Shown here in pieces: positions 46,003 through 57,443 of a stretch of 64,000 nt of DNA. The translations under genes were made by a program, and so were the position numbers. Source of the DNA: Archegozetes longisetosus (Eukaryota; Arthropoda; Arachnida; Sarcoptiformes; Trhypochthoniidae); NCBI GenBank assembly GCA_018873245.2, contig JAEMBT020000001.1:3286001-3350000 (forward strand). Reading direction: 5' to 3'. The first letter of the stretch is position 1, and every line of letters begins with the position of its first letter. A model generated the notes under the pieces. The model saw only the letters and a list, made by a program, of their open reading frames with translations. It was not told where the DNA came from and did not search any database.

Positions 46003-48252
46003 ATGTCTCAACCTGATGAAGTTACCAAACTAATTGACGGTTCACACAATAGCGTCCAAGTGTCTGGCAACTTAAATATAACAGGTCATCAAATTAATCA
46101 ACCTATTTCACCACGAAAGGCATCAATATTTTTTGAAGTCAGGAAACCTGTGGATTCGTTTACTGGAAGGGAAATTGAATTAAAAAAATTACACAACTTG
46201 TTACAACGCGATCTAAAACAAAATGAGCATAAATTAACAGTGATATCACAAAATGTCTCTATTACTGGTTTAGGGGGTATTGGCAAAAGTGAATTAGCTA
46301 GAAAGTACAGCCATTTGCATTCTGGCGATTATGATGGCAATGTGATATGGATAAATGCTGAAACGCATGGAACACTTACAGACTCATTTCAAAGATTAGC
46401 CAGCGATGAATTAAATATTCCAACTAAAAGTATAGATGGTCAACCGAAGAATATCAAATCTAGTGTGAAAGAAGTATATGGATATTTTTCTAACAGAAAG
46501 AGTCTGTTCATTTTCGACAATGCTGAAAGATTGAGAAGAGGGAATAATCAAGAAGGAGCAATCGACGAGTTTCTACCGAATTTTCAATCATATGGCGATA
46601 ACGAGCCATATATTCTAATCACATCACGTAACCAAAAATGGGGAAAACATATTCCAGTAATAAAACTCGATATATTAACTGAAGAGGAAGCTATAAAATT
46701 TATTAGAAACGAGTTAGAAATAAGTGACGAATCACAAAACAAACAAATACGCAAATTAGCCAGAACATTACAATGCTATCCATTAGCTTTACAGCAAGCA
46801 GTAGCGTATATAAAGCAACAAGGTAGGCATTTAAACTATGTGACCGATAAATTTGGGATAAGTAAATACTTAGAAAAGTTTGCACGTGAAAAGGATACAA
46901 GAAATCTTCTTGATTTTAATTTCCCAGAAGATAACGATAATTGTAATGTTAAAACAACTTTTATAACTTGGGAAATAACAATTGAAAAAATAAGGGAGAG
47001 CAAATATGGGCTTAAAGCCTTGGAAATGTTAGAAACCATGGCTTATTTTGCTTCTGACAACATTCCTACTGAAATATTCTTACATGTGAATAATGATCCA
47101 AATGAAATAGGATTAATAATTGATTTAATTGTACAGTATTCTATGGTTACTGTAGAGAAAAGAATGATCCAAATTCATAGATTAGTGCAAAAAGTAATAC
47201 GATTGAAGTTGCAGGAACAGAAAAAGGAAAAAGAGGCTATGAGTAAAGCACTAAAATTAGTGAAGACAGCTATCGAAGATAAAAATACAATTACTTCACA
47301 GTATTTATCTCATGCAACATTTACCTGGAATCACGCTAGTAACATACGCGATGAGATAGTAAGAACGAAATTACTTAAATTTTCAAGTAATATAACACAA
47401 TAATTAATTTTTAACTATAGATATCATGAAAATAATTCATTTGTAATGAAAACATTAGAGTTGCTGAAGCTTGAATCAAAATTAGGATATTCTTTTAAAA
47501 TTACAAAAGATTACAATTTTCCCCTAAAACTGCGTGATATAATTAATTTTGAAATGCTTGTAGAGGTTCATGACCTAATAAGCTATATATTAGGCAAAGA
47601 ACATCCTTCTACTTTAAAGACCAGACATAATATGGCTGCAGTGCTAGACCATCAAGGCAAACGTGATGAGGCACTGAGAATTTATCAAGAGGTATTGGAA
47701 ATCAAAGAACGCATTTTAGGAGAAGAAGATCCTGATACTTTAGCGACTAGACATAATATGGCTTCAGTGCTACACCATCATGGTAGACGTAATGAGGCAT
47801 TAAGGATTTATCAAGAGGTATTAGAAATCAATAAACGCGTTTTGGGAAAAGAACATCCTGATACTTTAGCGACTAGACATAATATGGCTTCAATGCTACA
47901 CCATCAAGGTAGACGTGATGAGGCATTAAGGATTTATCAAGTAGTATTGGAAATCAATGAACGCGTTTTGGGAAAAGAACATCCTGATACTTTAACGACT
48001 AGACATAATATGGCTACAGTGCTAAACTATCAAGGTAGACGTAATGTGGCATTAAGGATTTATCAAGAGGTATTAGAAATCAATGAACGCGTTTTGGGAA
48101 AAGAACATTCTGATACTTTAACGACTAGACATAATATGGCTTCAGTGCTAAACCATCGAGGCATACGTGATGAGGCACTGAGAATTTATCAAGGTGTTGG
48201 AAATCAGAGAACGCATTTTAGGAAAAGAACATCCTTCTACTTTAACGACTAG
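46003..48252 (+). CDS. NB-ARC/TPR STAND-type protein
   Basis: A STAND NTPase frame 46003-47403 followed after one TAA by a same-frame TPR block from 47446. An intron 47387-47458 (72 bp, CAA^gtaata ... cattag^AG) removes the stop and joins both in frame, giving about 725 residues; otherwise the gene is split or nonsense-mutated. The N-terminus has SHNSVQVSGNLNITG, like the short beta-rich lead of bacterial/fungal STAND proteins. NB-ARC: Walker A GLGGIGKS (89-96), Walker B SLFIFDNAE (167-175), ILITSR (204-209), CYPLALQQA in place of GLPLA (258-266), winged-helix IHRLVQKVIR (from 391). TPRs are 42-residue kinesin-light-chain-like units (HNMASVLHHQGRRDEALRIY). A 2-nt deletion near 48198 breaks the fifth repeat and truncates the protein at 48252; a sixth repeat lies out of frame to 48360. 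Such proteins sense ligands through the repeats and oligomerise. Role here unknown; origin by horizontal transfer is possible. Confidence 0.8.
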
Positions 48253-48360
48253 ACATAATATTGCTTCAGTGCTAAACCATCAAGGTAGACGTAATGAGGC
48301 ATTAAGGATTTATCAAGATGCTTTCGATATCAGAGAAAATGTACTACGCGCTAGTCACTA
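47599..48360 (+). repeat. Six tandem 126-bp TPR-coding units
   Basis: Units begin at GAACATCCT-type sites at about 47599, 47725, 47851, 47977, 48103 and 48227 (the last shifted by a 2-nt loss). Neighbouring units are nearly identical at DNA level, including synonymous positions, which suggests recent unit duplication or gene conversion rather than selection on the protein alone. Confidence 0.9.
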
Positions 48361-49320
48361 GGATTCTTTAATTTCTAAAAAGTGTCTAGCATACTCTAAG
48401 CAACCTGGACCTGTCATGGGTTACAAAAATTCCACCCCGATTCGAAAGCGGAAGAGGGATGTCCCGCCTGATCCGAGCTAGAATTAAAATTTTTAACGAA
48501 GTAAAGTTTAATTTGTGTGCTCTTTAAGTTAGTTGTACTTTATATTTCATTCGTGTTAAATGGATACAATATTAGAAAACTATTTTTTAGTGTGAATTTC
48601 TCTATGACTATTTTCTATCATTATTTCGAAACAGCAATTATTGAGTTGATGTCGGAATATACAATAATTTTGCTATGATGTGAAATCATTAATTTATTAT
48701 AAACTCGTGCTAAAAACTTTGCACATTTAAATCAATTACCATTAAATACTTGTTATTACACTCAATTATTCTTGTTTGTCAAAATTTTAAAAATTCGTAT
48801 TGAATCTTTAAATATCAGTTTCAATTTTTTTGTCCGATAAAACGTGATAAAATGTTAGTACGTGTTCACTATAAATCTTAGATCGAACAGCTTTTAATGA
48901 CGTTAAAAATTCATTCTGAGTATTTAATAATTTTTTATTGCTCTTTCTGAGAATATTATATTGTTTTGTGTTCAATTGACAAAGACCTCATTATAATTAA
49001 CTTTAATCGAATTCAGGCGATCTTATCGTGAATTCTATCTCACTTCTGTCATATTTTTTGGTGTAATATTTAATTTTTAAATCCTGACTTTTTAGTAATT
49101 TTCTCTAAAACTTTACAGTTTTCGATCTATTCATTTATTGAATTTATTTATTGCATTCATCAATAGCATGTACTTGAAATGAATTCATATTATAAGATGG
49201 ATATCCTATTCATGAAATATCTTCAAATGTAGGGTTCATTGCCGAAGATTGATCTATTACCATTACAAAAGACACTACCTCAAACACATTGTTCGAAACT
49301 GCATTTTTCAATAAAAATAC
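48361..49320. repeat. 3' flank of the NB-ARC/TPR gene, first copy of a duplication
   Basis: From 48888 onward this sequence matches 53434-53850 (TTTTAATGACGT, AATTCATTCTG-GTATTTAATAATTTT, CAAAGACCTCAT). After the solo LTR the match resumes at 49981-50200 against 53866-54062. So the block is a duplicated gene flank. No genes inside. Confidence 0.85.
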
Positions 49321-49980
49321 TGTGAAATTTATTTATATCTAACAAGCATTGAATACTAAAATAGCTTAGTTATTAGTTTGAAAAGGCTTAGCACTAACAC
49401 TTTTTGTAATTAGCTCCTAAAAAGTTTAATGATTTATAACACATTCTGTAATGATTATCTCTTTGAAATGACCCAATATAGTATAATTTAACTTTAGTAT
49501 AAATAAACAATCGAATAGTGTAGCTTCAGTTTTAAATTTAGAAAAACGTGGGAAACCAAAGTACAGTATATAAAGGGACAGTCTTAGAGAAAGTCAGAGA
49601 GAGGAAGAGGGAGAGATAAACAATCTTCAGTTATATCTCTGTTATGCTTTGTAACTTCACGTTATGCATAATAAAATTATTGTAAAATAGACAATCGTTT
49701 TATTCACTTCTATCAACTTTATTTCCACTTTAGGTAAGTAATATACATAGTAGTGAAACTTTATTTAATGCATAATAGGTACACATGATATTCTCTATTG
49801 AGTCAAGTCAGACTCTTAGATAGAGCATTAGGTAAAAAAGATTTGGAATCTTACATAAAGACCCATGATTTCAAATCTTTACGCTAGTAAAATCACTATA
49901 AAATGAAGAACTCTACACGAAAAATTAGATCGAGTTTTTCAATCTCAACGAGATCCCAAGTCACAAAAATAATTGTGACA
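49321..49980 (+). mobile_element. Solo LTR (copy A)
   Basis: 660 bp starting TGTGAAATTT and ending AATTGTGACA (TG...CA), flanked by ATAC on both sides (49317-49320 and 49981-49984). The duplicated flank near 53860 lacks it, giving an empty site. It contains a TATA box (TATATAAAGG, 49569), AATAAA (about 49669), then GGTAAGTAAT and two hairpins: CTCTATTGAGTC...GACTCTTAGATAGAG and AGATTTGGAATC...GATTTCAAATCT. Related copies: 56760-57443 and 63656-64000. No internal coding region, hence a solo LTR; a TRIM-like element is the alternative. Confidence 0.75.
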
Positions 49981-50339
49981 ATACTTTGAAATAATCTTCG
50001 GAGCGACTCATCCAACTCGACCCGATCCGAAATTTTATGATACATTATGACCCTAATGAACCCTAGATTTTTATCTTTAATCTGACCCAAACGAGCCCGA
50101 CTTGAGCCCGATGAACAGGTCTAAAGCGAACTGTAGTTTAACTGTATAATTGCTTGAACTTTCATATTTTAGTTAACGTTTTCTATTCTTCAATCAGCGT
50201 ACTATTATTTTTTTTTAATAATTATTCAATAGTGTTATATTATAACAAAATTTATTTTAATTTTTTGTGAACATTTTATTTGTTATGAGAATAAGGGTAA
50301 AACTCTTATTTTGTTATGGCCAGGGCAAGTATTTATCGG

Positions 50340-51050
50340 AAAATCCGGTTAACCGGGAAGTTTTGTGGCACTTGACCATAAAAATCGGGTGATGGTGCCA
50401 TTCGATAGTACTCTATGAGACGAGTCCAAAGAGGTCACCACAATGAGGCTCCGCCCACCCGATATCGAACCACGCCCATTGGTAAAGGTCGCGTGATTAT
50501 AGAATGCATACTTCCTGAGGAATTGACTAAAAACACTTTTATATTCTACGATCAAATGGCAATACATCGATAATTGACATTGTAAACCAAATCTGAGAAA
50601 AGCCACTAGTTTGATAATGTTTAATCTGACTTTTTTGTATGTAAGCAAAGTCCGAATGATCTGACAAAACATTTTGTCAACCTATGTATATACAAATGTT
50701 AGAACAATTACAAAATAAACTATCTCGAAGTCAACAATGTCAATTTTCGATGTATTGCCAATTGGTCATAGAATATAAGTGCTTTTAGTAGATTTCTCAG
50801 GAAGTATGCATCCTATAATCATGCAACCTGTACCAATGGACTCTAATCACTGAGACCTTTCTTTTGAGACCCATATTGTGAGGGTGGAGTCAGTGGGAGT
50901 GGCTAACATAAAAATGAGCGTGGTTCGATATCGGGTGGGTGGAGCCTCATTGTGGTGACTTCTTTGGACTCGTCTCATAAAGTACTACCAAATGGTACCA
51001 TCACCCGATTTTTATGGTCGAGTGCCACAAAACTTCCCGGTAAACCGAAA
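50340..51050. mobile_element. Foldback element, ~0.7 kb
   Basis: Left arm 50340-50588 and right arm 50730-51050 are inverted copies (AACCGGGAAGTTTTGTGGCA, CCATAAAAATCGGGTGATGG, GACGAGTCCAAAGA, CGATATCGAACCACGC). The right arm has an extra ~85 bp (about 50828-50912). Loop ~140 bp, no frame. GC-rich patches such as GGCTCCGCCCACCCGATATC stand out from the AT-rich surroundings. Confidence 0.8.
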
Positions 51051-51319
51051 ATCCCGATTATTTTCTCTGAAGTTATTCTTTGGGAATATTATATTAAAGT
51101 ATTTATGGTCGCCTAGAGCTTCTATAAAAAAAAGTTTGAAAGTCTTGATTTTCTCGATTTTAAGCTTCTCATGACTTTCTCCCGATTTAGGACGCTTTGT
51201 TTAAAATGTGAGATTTTTAAAAGTTTCATCTCATTTTGACTTAAAATTATAACGAAAATATTAAAAAATTAATCAAAATTGTAATCGAGAACTCATTATC
51301 TTGATAAAGCTTTTAAAAA

Positions 51320-51562
51320 ATATTCTGTGAAAACAATAGTTACGAGCATTGTTTGAACAGAGAATATGCACCTTTGGTATCCGTGGATGTCGAGCGTTCT
51401 TTCACTATGTATAAAAATCCTTTGGCAGAAGATCGACAGTGTTTTTCACCTGAAAACTTGGAGATCAATCTAATTATACAGTACGATGAATTTTTGAACT
51501 GTGAATACAGTTTAATACATTTGAAGAAAGAAAGCAACTTTTTTTCGTTGTATTATGATTGA
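51320..51562 (+). pseudogene. hAT-type dimerisation-domain fragment
   Basis: The frame NREYAPLVSVDVERSFTMYK, then NPLAEDRQCFSPENLEINLI, matches the conserved C-terminal dimerisation motif of hAT transposases and their domesticated relatives (APL-SV-VERSFS-YK-IL-D-R--F--ENL). It stops at 51560-51562. The rest of the protein is absent nearby, so it is a relic or the last exon of something unseen. Confidence 0.65.
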
Positions 51563-51873
51563 AAATGAAGTGTTTTAAACTCCGGATTTTTGCTTTTTTA
51601 GTCCCGATTTCGGTTCTTTTAAGTTCCCGATTCTCGACCGATTTGACCACTTTAAACTCCCAAAAAATACTAATCCTGGTTAAGACTATAAAAGGTTATG
51701 TTTAGTTCGTTTTAATTGTAAAAATACTCTTAGTCTAAATTAATTATAAAAGGAAATTAATTATTATGAGAATTTAGTATTGGAATGCTTAAACATCCCA
51801 CTTTAGGAATAAAATTCTTAAAATTATAACTCGAAAATATTCTAAGCATCCTTTTATTAATTAGTCAGCAAAG

Positions 51874-51876
<3 letters not shown>

Positions 51877-51950
<74 letters not shown>
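51877..51950. repeat. (AG)37 microsatellite
   Basis: Uninterrupted AG dinucleotide run of 74 bp. Confidence 0.99.
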
Positions 51951-51952
<2 letters not shown>

Positions 51953-51968
51953 ATAGAGTAGAAATTAA

Positions 51969-51971
<3 letters not shown>

Positions 51972-52011
<40 letters not shown>
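51972..52011. repeat. (TG)20 microsatellite
   Basis: Uninterrupted TG run of 40 bp, 21 bp after the AG tract; together a compound microsatellite. Confidence 0.99.
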
Positions 52012-52015
<4 letters not shown>

Positions 52016-52149
52016 CTTAGACTCTGAGTGACACTTCTAAATCTTTGTGTATTATCGTTCAATCTATATATTAATAAAGATTGTTAAACTCTAAGAGTTG
52101 TTATTTCGCTATATAAAAATCCACTCTCACAATAGTTATATCGAGCTTG

Positions 52150-52305
52150 TATCTTTATATCTTTTTATATCAACTGTAATTATTCTCATATCCTATTCGT
52201 TCACTTTTATCATCCATTTGGTATTTATCGATTGGGCGATATTTGAGATTCTTGAAGTGAATAGAAGTAAACTGATTTTCATAGTACAATGAATAATGTC
52301 CATTA
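52150..52305. repeat. Distal part of the duplicated gene flank
   Basis: Matches 54725-54880 (TATC-ACTGTAATT, GAGATTCTTGAA-TGA, GTACAA--AATAAT). This ties the two TPR-associated flanks into one duplicated unit. Confidence 0.7.
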
Positions 52306-53430
52306 ATTGGGTACTCTCGGGAATAAAGGAACCGAATTTCAAAAAAACTTTTGCATGAACCGATTTCTCTTTTCAAAAGAAAACTAAAGATCCTAACCCC
52401 ATCCGCCGGAAACGCCCCCTCAATTTTTTTGCGAATTTTCAGATTTTATTCAATTTTCACATAATTTTCATAATATATTTCGATAGAAATCAATTCCTCT
52501 CATCATGGGAAAAATAAAAATCAAACTCCATCCATCGGAAACGCCCCCTACACGAGTTACGTCCCCAAGAGTTTCCACCCCCAAAGTTTTGCGAATTTTC
52601 AGATTTAAGTAAATTTTCAGGATGTATTTCGATAGATATCGATTCCTCTCATCATGAGTATAATAAGAATTCAAACACCACAAATCGAAAACGCCCCTTC
52701 AAAGTTTTGCGAATTACAGAAGGGAGCAATGAAATCATCGATCTCACAATTTATTCAATAAAATATCAGTGAATTGATATTTTCCGTTCATCCTTTGATT
52801 ACAGTTTACAGACTAGTTGATAATCACAAAAAGAATTAAAAATTAACCACTGGCCGCAATACACATTCCTATGGGTTTCAGAATAGATCTAATGAACGAC
52901 TCAAGATTGCCAGTGGAGAAGCAAGGATATGGGCCGGATAGGTTTGGTTTGAAAGGTTAGGTTAAGCATGTGCAATTTGTTGAGGTATAGCAAATATATA
53001 TTTTTTCAACTTTGTCAAAATTAGTTAAGAGTATAATCATTATTTTTATCTCATTATTTAGAATAAACTACATATCCGGTCTGCCAGGAACGATGAAGAA
53101 TAAACTGGACTTCTGGTTGGAAATTCCATACCCAGAACTGATGAGCTGCAGTAACAGCGAAACCAGTTCATTTCCATTCTAAAACCGAAATTTTCGAAAT
53201 TTTCAAGGGGGAGGGATTTTTATTTTCCTATGATGAGAGGAATTGATTTCTATCGAAATATATTATGAAAATTATGTGAAAATTGAATAAAATCTGAAAA
53301 TTCGCAATAAAATTGAGGGGGCGTTTCCGGCGGATGGGGTTTGGATCTTTATTTTTCTTTTGAAAAGAGAAATCGGTTCATGCAAAAGTTTTTTTGAAAT
53401 TCGGTTTCCCTTATTCCCGAGAATACCCCA
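52306..53430. mobile_element. 1.1-kb element with ~230-bp inverted repeats
   Basis: Left end TTGGGTACTCTCGGGAATAA near 52306 and the inverted TTGGGGTATTCTCGGGAATA ending near 53430; the arms match for about 230 bp (CGATAGAAATCAATTCCTCT and the GGAAACGCCCCCTCAA region). The left part contains three diverged ~150-bp tandem units, each with an AACGCCCC-type string and a GCGAATT string. No frame. It sits exactly between two segments of the duplicated gene flank. Confidence 0.75.
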
Positions 53431-53433
53431 AAC

Positions 53434-54062
53434 AGCCTTTAATGACGTCAAAATTCATTCTGGGTATTTAATAATTTTTATTGCTCTTTCTGAGAATATT
53501 TTATTTTTTTGTGTTCAATAGACAAAGACCTCATATTATAATTCACTTTAATTGAATTAAGGCGAACGTATTGTGAATTCTATCTCACTTCTGTCATATT
53601 TTTTGGTGTAATATTTAATTTTTATATCCTGACTATTTAGTAATTTTCTCTAAAACTTTACAGTTCTCGATCTATTCATTTATTGAATTTATTCATTGCA
53701 TTCATCAATAGCATGTAATTGGAATGAATTTATATTATGAGATGGACATCTTATGCATGAAATATCTCCAAATGTAGGCTTCATTGCCGAAGATTAATCT
53801 ATTACCATTATAAAAGATACTACCTCAAACATATTGTTCGAATGAGAATATTTCAATAAATAACACATTGAAATAATTTTCGAGGCGACTCAACCAACTC
53901 GACCCGATCCGAAATTTTATGACACGCTACGACCCTAATGAATCCGAAAATTCTAGCTTTAATATTGCCCGAACGAGCCCGACTTAAGCCCGATGAACAG
54001 ATCTAAAGCGAACTACAGTTTAACTGTATATAATTGCTTGAACTTTCATATTTTAGTTAACG
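53434..54062. repeat. Second copy of the NB-ARC/TPR 3' flank
   Basis: Matches 48888-49316 and 49981-50190, lacking the solo LTR. It runs directly into TPR coding sequence at 54063, where the first copy continues with non-coding sequence. Confidence 0.85.
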
Positions 54063-54625
54063 TCCTGATACTTTAACGACTAGAAATAATATGGCTTCAG
54101 GGCTAGATAGACAAGGTAGACGTGATGAAGCATCAAACATTTATCAAGAAGTATTGGAAATCGAAGAACGCATTTTAGGAAAAAAAACCTGATACTTTAA
54201 CAACTAGAAATAATATTGCTATAGTACTAACTAGACAAGGTAGACGTGATGAAGCATTAAACATTTATCAAGAAGTATTGGAAATCGAAGAACACATTTT
54301 GGGAAAAGATCATCCTGATACTTTAACGACTGTACATAATATGGCTTCAGTGTTAGACCGTCAAGGTAGGCGTGATGAGGCATTAAGGATTAATCAAAAG
54401 GTGTTGGAAATCAAAGAACGCGTTTTAGGAAAAGAACATCCTGATACTTTTACAACTAGAAATAATATGGCTTTAGTGCTAGATAAACAAGGTAGATATG
54501 ATTAGGCATTAAGGACTTATCAAGATGTATTGGAAGTCAGAGAACGCGTTTTGGGAAAAGAACATCCTGATTCTGTAATGACTAAAAATTGTCTAGCTAT
54601 TGCTAATCCAGTTAAATTTAGATAA
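54063..54625 (+). pseudogene. Headless TPR copy of the NB-ARC/TPR gene
   Basis: About 4.5 of the same 42-residue TPR units (RNNMALVLDKQGR, EALNIYQEVLEIEERILG), starting mid-unit at CCTGATACT and ending AIANPVKFR with TAA at 54623. A small deletion near 54181 shifts frame and GAG>TAG at 54503 stops it. There is no NB-ARC part: its 5' side is the 3' flank of the first copy, so a deletion between tandem copies probably joined them. Both sides carry the string TTGAACTTTCATATTTT. Confidence 0.9.
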
Positions 54626-56327
54626 TTACTTGAACTTTCATATTTTCGTTAACATTTTCTATACTTCATTTACCGTATTAATATCTTTTACTTAATTATT
54701 TAATTGTTGTATGGAGTCTGTATAGTTATTTATTTTTTATATCCACTGTAATTCTCAAATTCTATTCTTTGATCTTCATCATCTTTTTGATATTTATTTG
54801 TTGAGCAATGTTTGAGATTCTTGAAATGAGTAGATGCAAACTAATTTTCGTGGTACAAACAATAATATTTATTAATTTAGAGACAATTGATTGCTTTCTA
54901 CTACTTTCATTCTTTGTGGTATAAGCATATAACAGCTTCAAATCGATATTCTTTCGACACCATGTCTTTATATCTCATCGGTCGTCAGTTCAATCATGCA
55001 TCATTCCAAATTTTAAGCTCAAACCTCAAAATAGTAGACTAAAGTAAGTGGTAAAATCTGTTCTGTTATACAGTAATATTTGGATTTGCTTTTCTTATTT
55101 ATTATACAATCTGTAACTAGTTGAAATAATGTATTTGTAGAGAACACTTAAATAGTTTTAAATAATTTTATTTGGATATTTTGATAATTCTAATGTTTTC
55201 AATGTTATCTAACATTTATTTCAAAAAATTAAATGAGTTAACACTCATAAAAATGCATTTATCAAAATATTACTTTTCACTTAACTTAAATATTATATCA
55301 AATCGAACCCGACGTGCAGTCAGATCGCACCCTATTAAATTTATTATGAATCACGTTTAGTACGTTTGTAATACCCACCCTAAGTTCAGATAAATTTCGC
55401 TTATACTTAATACGTACAAATAATTTTCATTTATTTGTAGTTTATGTTGTTAATAGTGGTTATTGGGGTTCAGACAGCTTCTAATCATAAGCGTTATACT
55501 TTACCATTGAGTTAAAGGAGTATTAAAGAAGTTGTCTTCTTAATCCACTGAGCTTTGAGTACTATTCAGTTATTCAATTTGTTGAGTTGAATCCGAACCT
55601 CGACAACAGGGCCGCCAGAACCACACAATATTTTTATAAAAGATCTCTTGATCCGATTGACGAAGCATTTGAAATATTGCATAACATAGAGTTATAAGAC
55701 AATGTCAATATTACCTGTCTTGATAAAATACTTCAACTTTTATCTACAATATTAGAATGCTTCAAGATAAAGGAAAGTAAATTTTCATCAAAGAATGAAA
55801 CTTGACTATAAGTTTTGAATTGATATCCACTGTACTCATGCTTAAAATTTTTTTAACGAAATCTCATAAAACCAGGCGTTTATATTCTTCGTCTTTCAGC
55901 CATTAGATAGTATCAAAAAAGATTGTATGTGATTATACCATTAAACTTGTATAACTGCTGAGTGGTTGTAATGAGTAGTGAACAACTCAAGTGAAATTTT
56001 CGCTGCATTTCTTTCAATTTTGTGCCATATAATTTTTCACGCAATTAGATGATTATTCATTAATTTATCATATCATAAAATCATTCCGTTTACTAATTAA
56101 ATGTTATTTTTCAGCTAATATACTAAATTCAGTTTTCAAGTTCTTTTCAAACAAAAATCTCGTCTGTCGTTATATTTATTGTTCCAACAAAGAATTATAA
56201 CTTTTAACTGATCTGTCTTCACCTACTTTACTAGTTCTTCCTGAAAAATTCACTAAGCAATTTTCTAATTTTACAGTATAGTCTCTTTAGAAATAACATA
56301 TCTTAATAGTTACTTTTCACTTATATA
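54626..56327. other. Flank copy and intergenic sequence
   Basis: 54627-54880 is a third piece of the duplicated flank. The rest is AT-rich. A minus-strand A-box-like string at about 55480-55510 (AACTCAATGGTAAAG) is discussed under rejected items. No gene seen. Confidence 0.45.
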
Positions 56328-56759
56328 CACCCATGGAAAAAACTATCTTTAGTTGATTAAAGTCGAATAACTTTTGATTGGATGATTCGAGTTTCAAATC
56401 GATTTCAGTTTTGAGTAGCTGAATAATCCGCATTTTTAAATCTAGAATATTTTTTCAAAAGTCACTAGGATCATTGAGCTAGAGTATTCTAAGATTTAAA
56501 ATTAATTTTCCTTATATTTAAACAAATTTCAAGAGATATTGCTTTAAAAAATCAATAACAATAACTGGATTAAATTAAGTAAAATAAATTTATTCAAAGT
56601 AATTAACATAAAACAAAATTTCAAGAAAATTTTCAATAAATATGGAAATATTTACAAAAGTTAAGCTCAAGTAAGAATCAATTACTGGTATGACCGCTGG
56701 CTGCCTCCAGAAGTTCCTGCAATCGATTGGGCGTTGAATTTAATAAATTAATGAAATAT

Positions 56760-57346
56760 TGTGAAATATAAAAAAATATAGAGCTTTAGTTTCTATAATT
56801 GTTTAGTTAGTCATCTTAAGAGATTAACCTTAAACTATAATAAAGTAGTCTCTAGTAGAATAGAAAGTGTAGATTGCAACTTTCATTTGTAATGAGTAAT
56901 TATCTTTGAGATTACAGTACAAGATTAGTTTCCACTTGAGTGATAAATATTGGTTCAAGTACTATTTTCCTAAATTACAGAAAAACAAATGTTTTCTTGT
57001 TTTCAGATAAAAATAACTATTGTGAGAACCCAAAAACTATAAAAGGCAAGAGAAGTTGTGTAATAAGAGACAGATATAATATAAACTCTTAACTATTCAC
57101 TATTATTCATTGTACATCTAAAGTTGTAATAAAGTAATTATTAAGAAGTTGAAGAACTCTTTTATTTGAAATATATATCTATATCATATATATAATAAAG
57201 GATACAAAAAGGTGAGTAACAAGCATATTACTTTAAAAAGCAAAGCATACTCTATCGAGTCCAATCAGACTCTTAGATAGAGAATTAGGTAAAAGTAAAT
57301 TGGAATCTCACATTGAGGTCCCCGATTTCAATTTACTCATTCCTGG

Positions 57347-57396
<50 letters not shown>

Positions 57397-57443
57397 TACA
57401 TGAGAAACTATAACGATCCCAAGTCACAAAAATAAACATGACA
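56760..57443 (+). mobile_element. Solo LTR (copy B)
   Basis: 684 bp, TGTGAAATAT...ATGACA, flanked by ATAT on both sides (56756-56759, 57444-57447), inserted in the Tc1 transposase remnant. Shares with copy A the TATA-type CTATAAAAGG (57037), AATAAA signals, GGTGAGTAAC, the CTCTATCGAGTCC...GACTCTTAGATAGAG hairpin and the GATCCCAAGTCACAAAAATA end. It carries a (CA)n(TA)n microsatellite at 57349-57396. Confidence 0.78.
57349..57396. repeat. (CA)n(TA)n microsatellite
   Basis: A run of CA repeats passing directly into TA repeats, inside solo LTR copy B and absent from copies A and C. Confidence 0.95.

Noticed and set aside
46000-48360. Bacterial contamination or a prophage-like origin of the NB-ARC/TPR region
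   Set aside because: AT-rich flanks are duplicated with eukaryotic LTR insertions, there is no ribosome-binding site or operon, and an intron-like joint is present.
51865-52062. Frame of Thr-His and Leu-Ser repeats
   Set aside because: Direct translation of the AG and TG microsatellites.
55439-55515. tRNA-like sequence on the minus strand
   Set aside because: It has an A-box-like AACTCAATGGTAAAG, but the B box is absent (GTCTGAACCCC) and the anticodon and acceptor stems do not pair properly.
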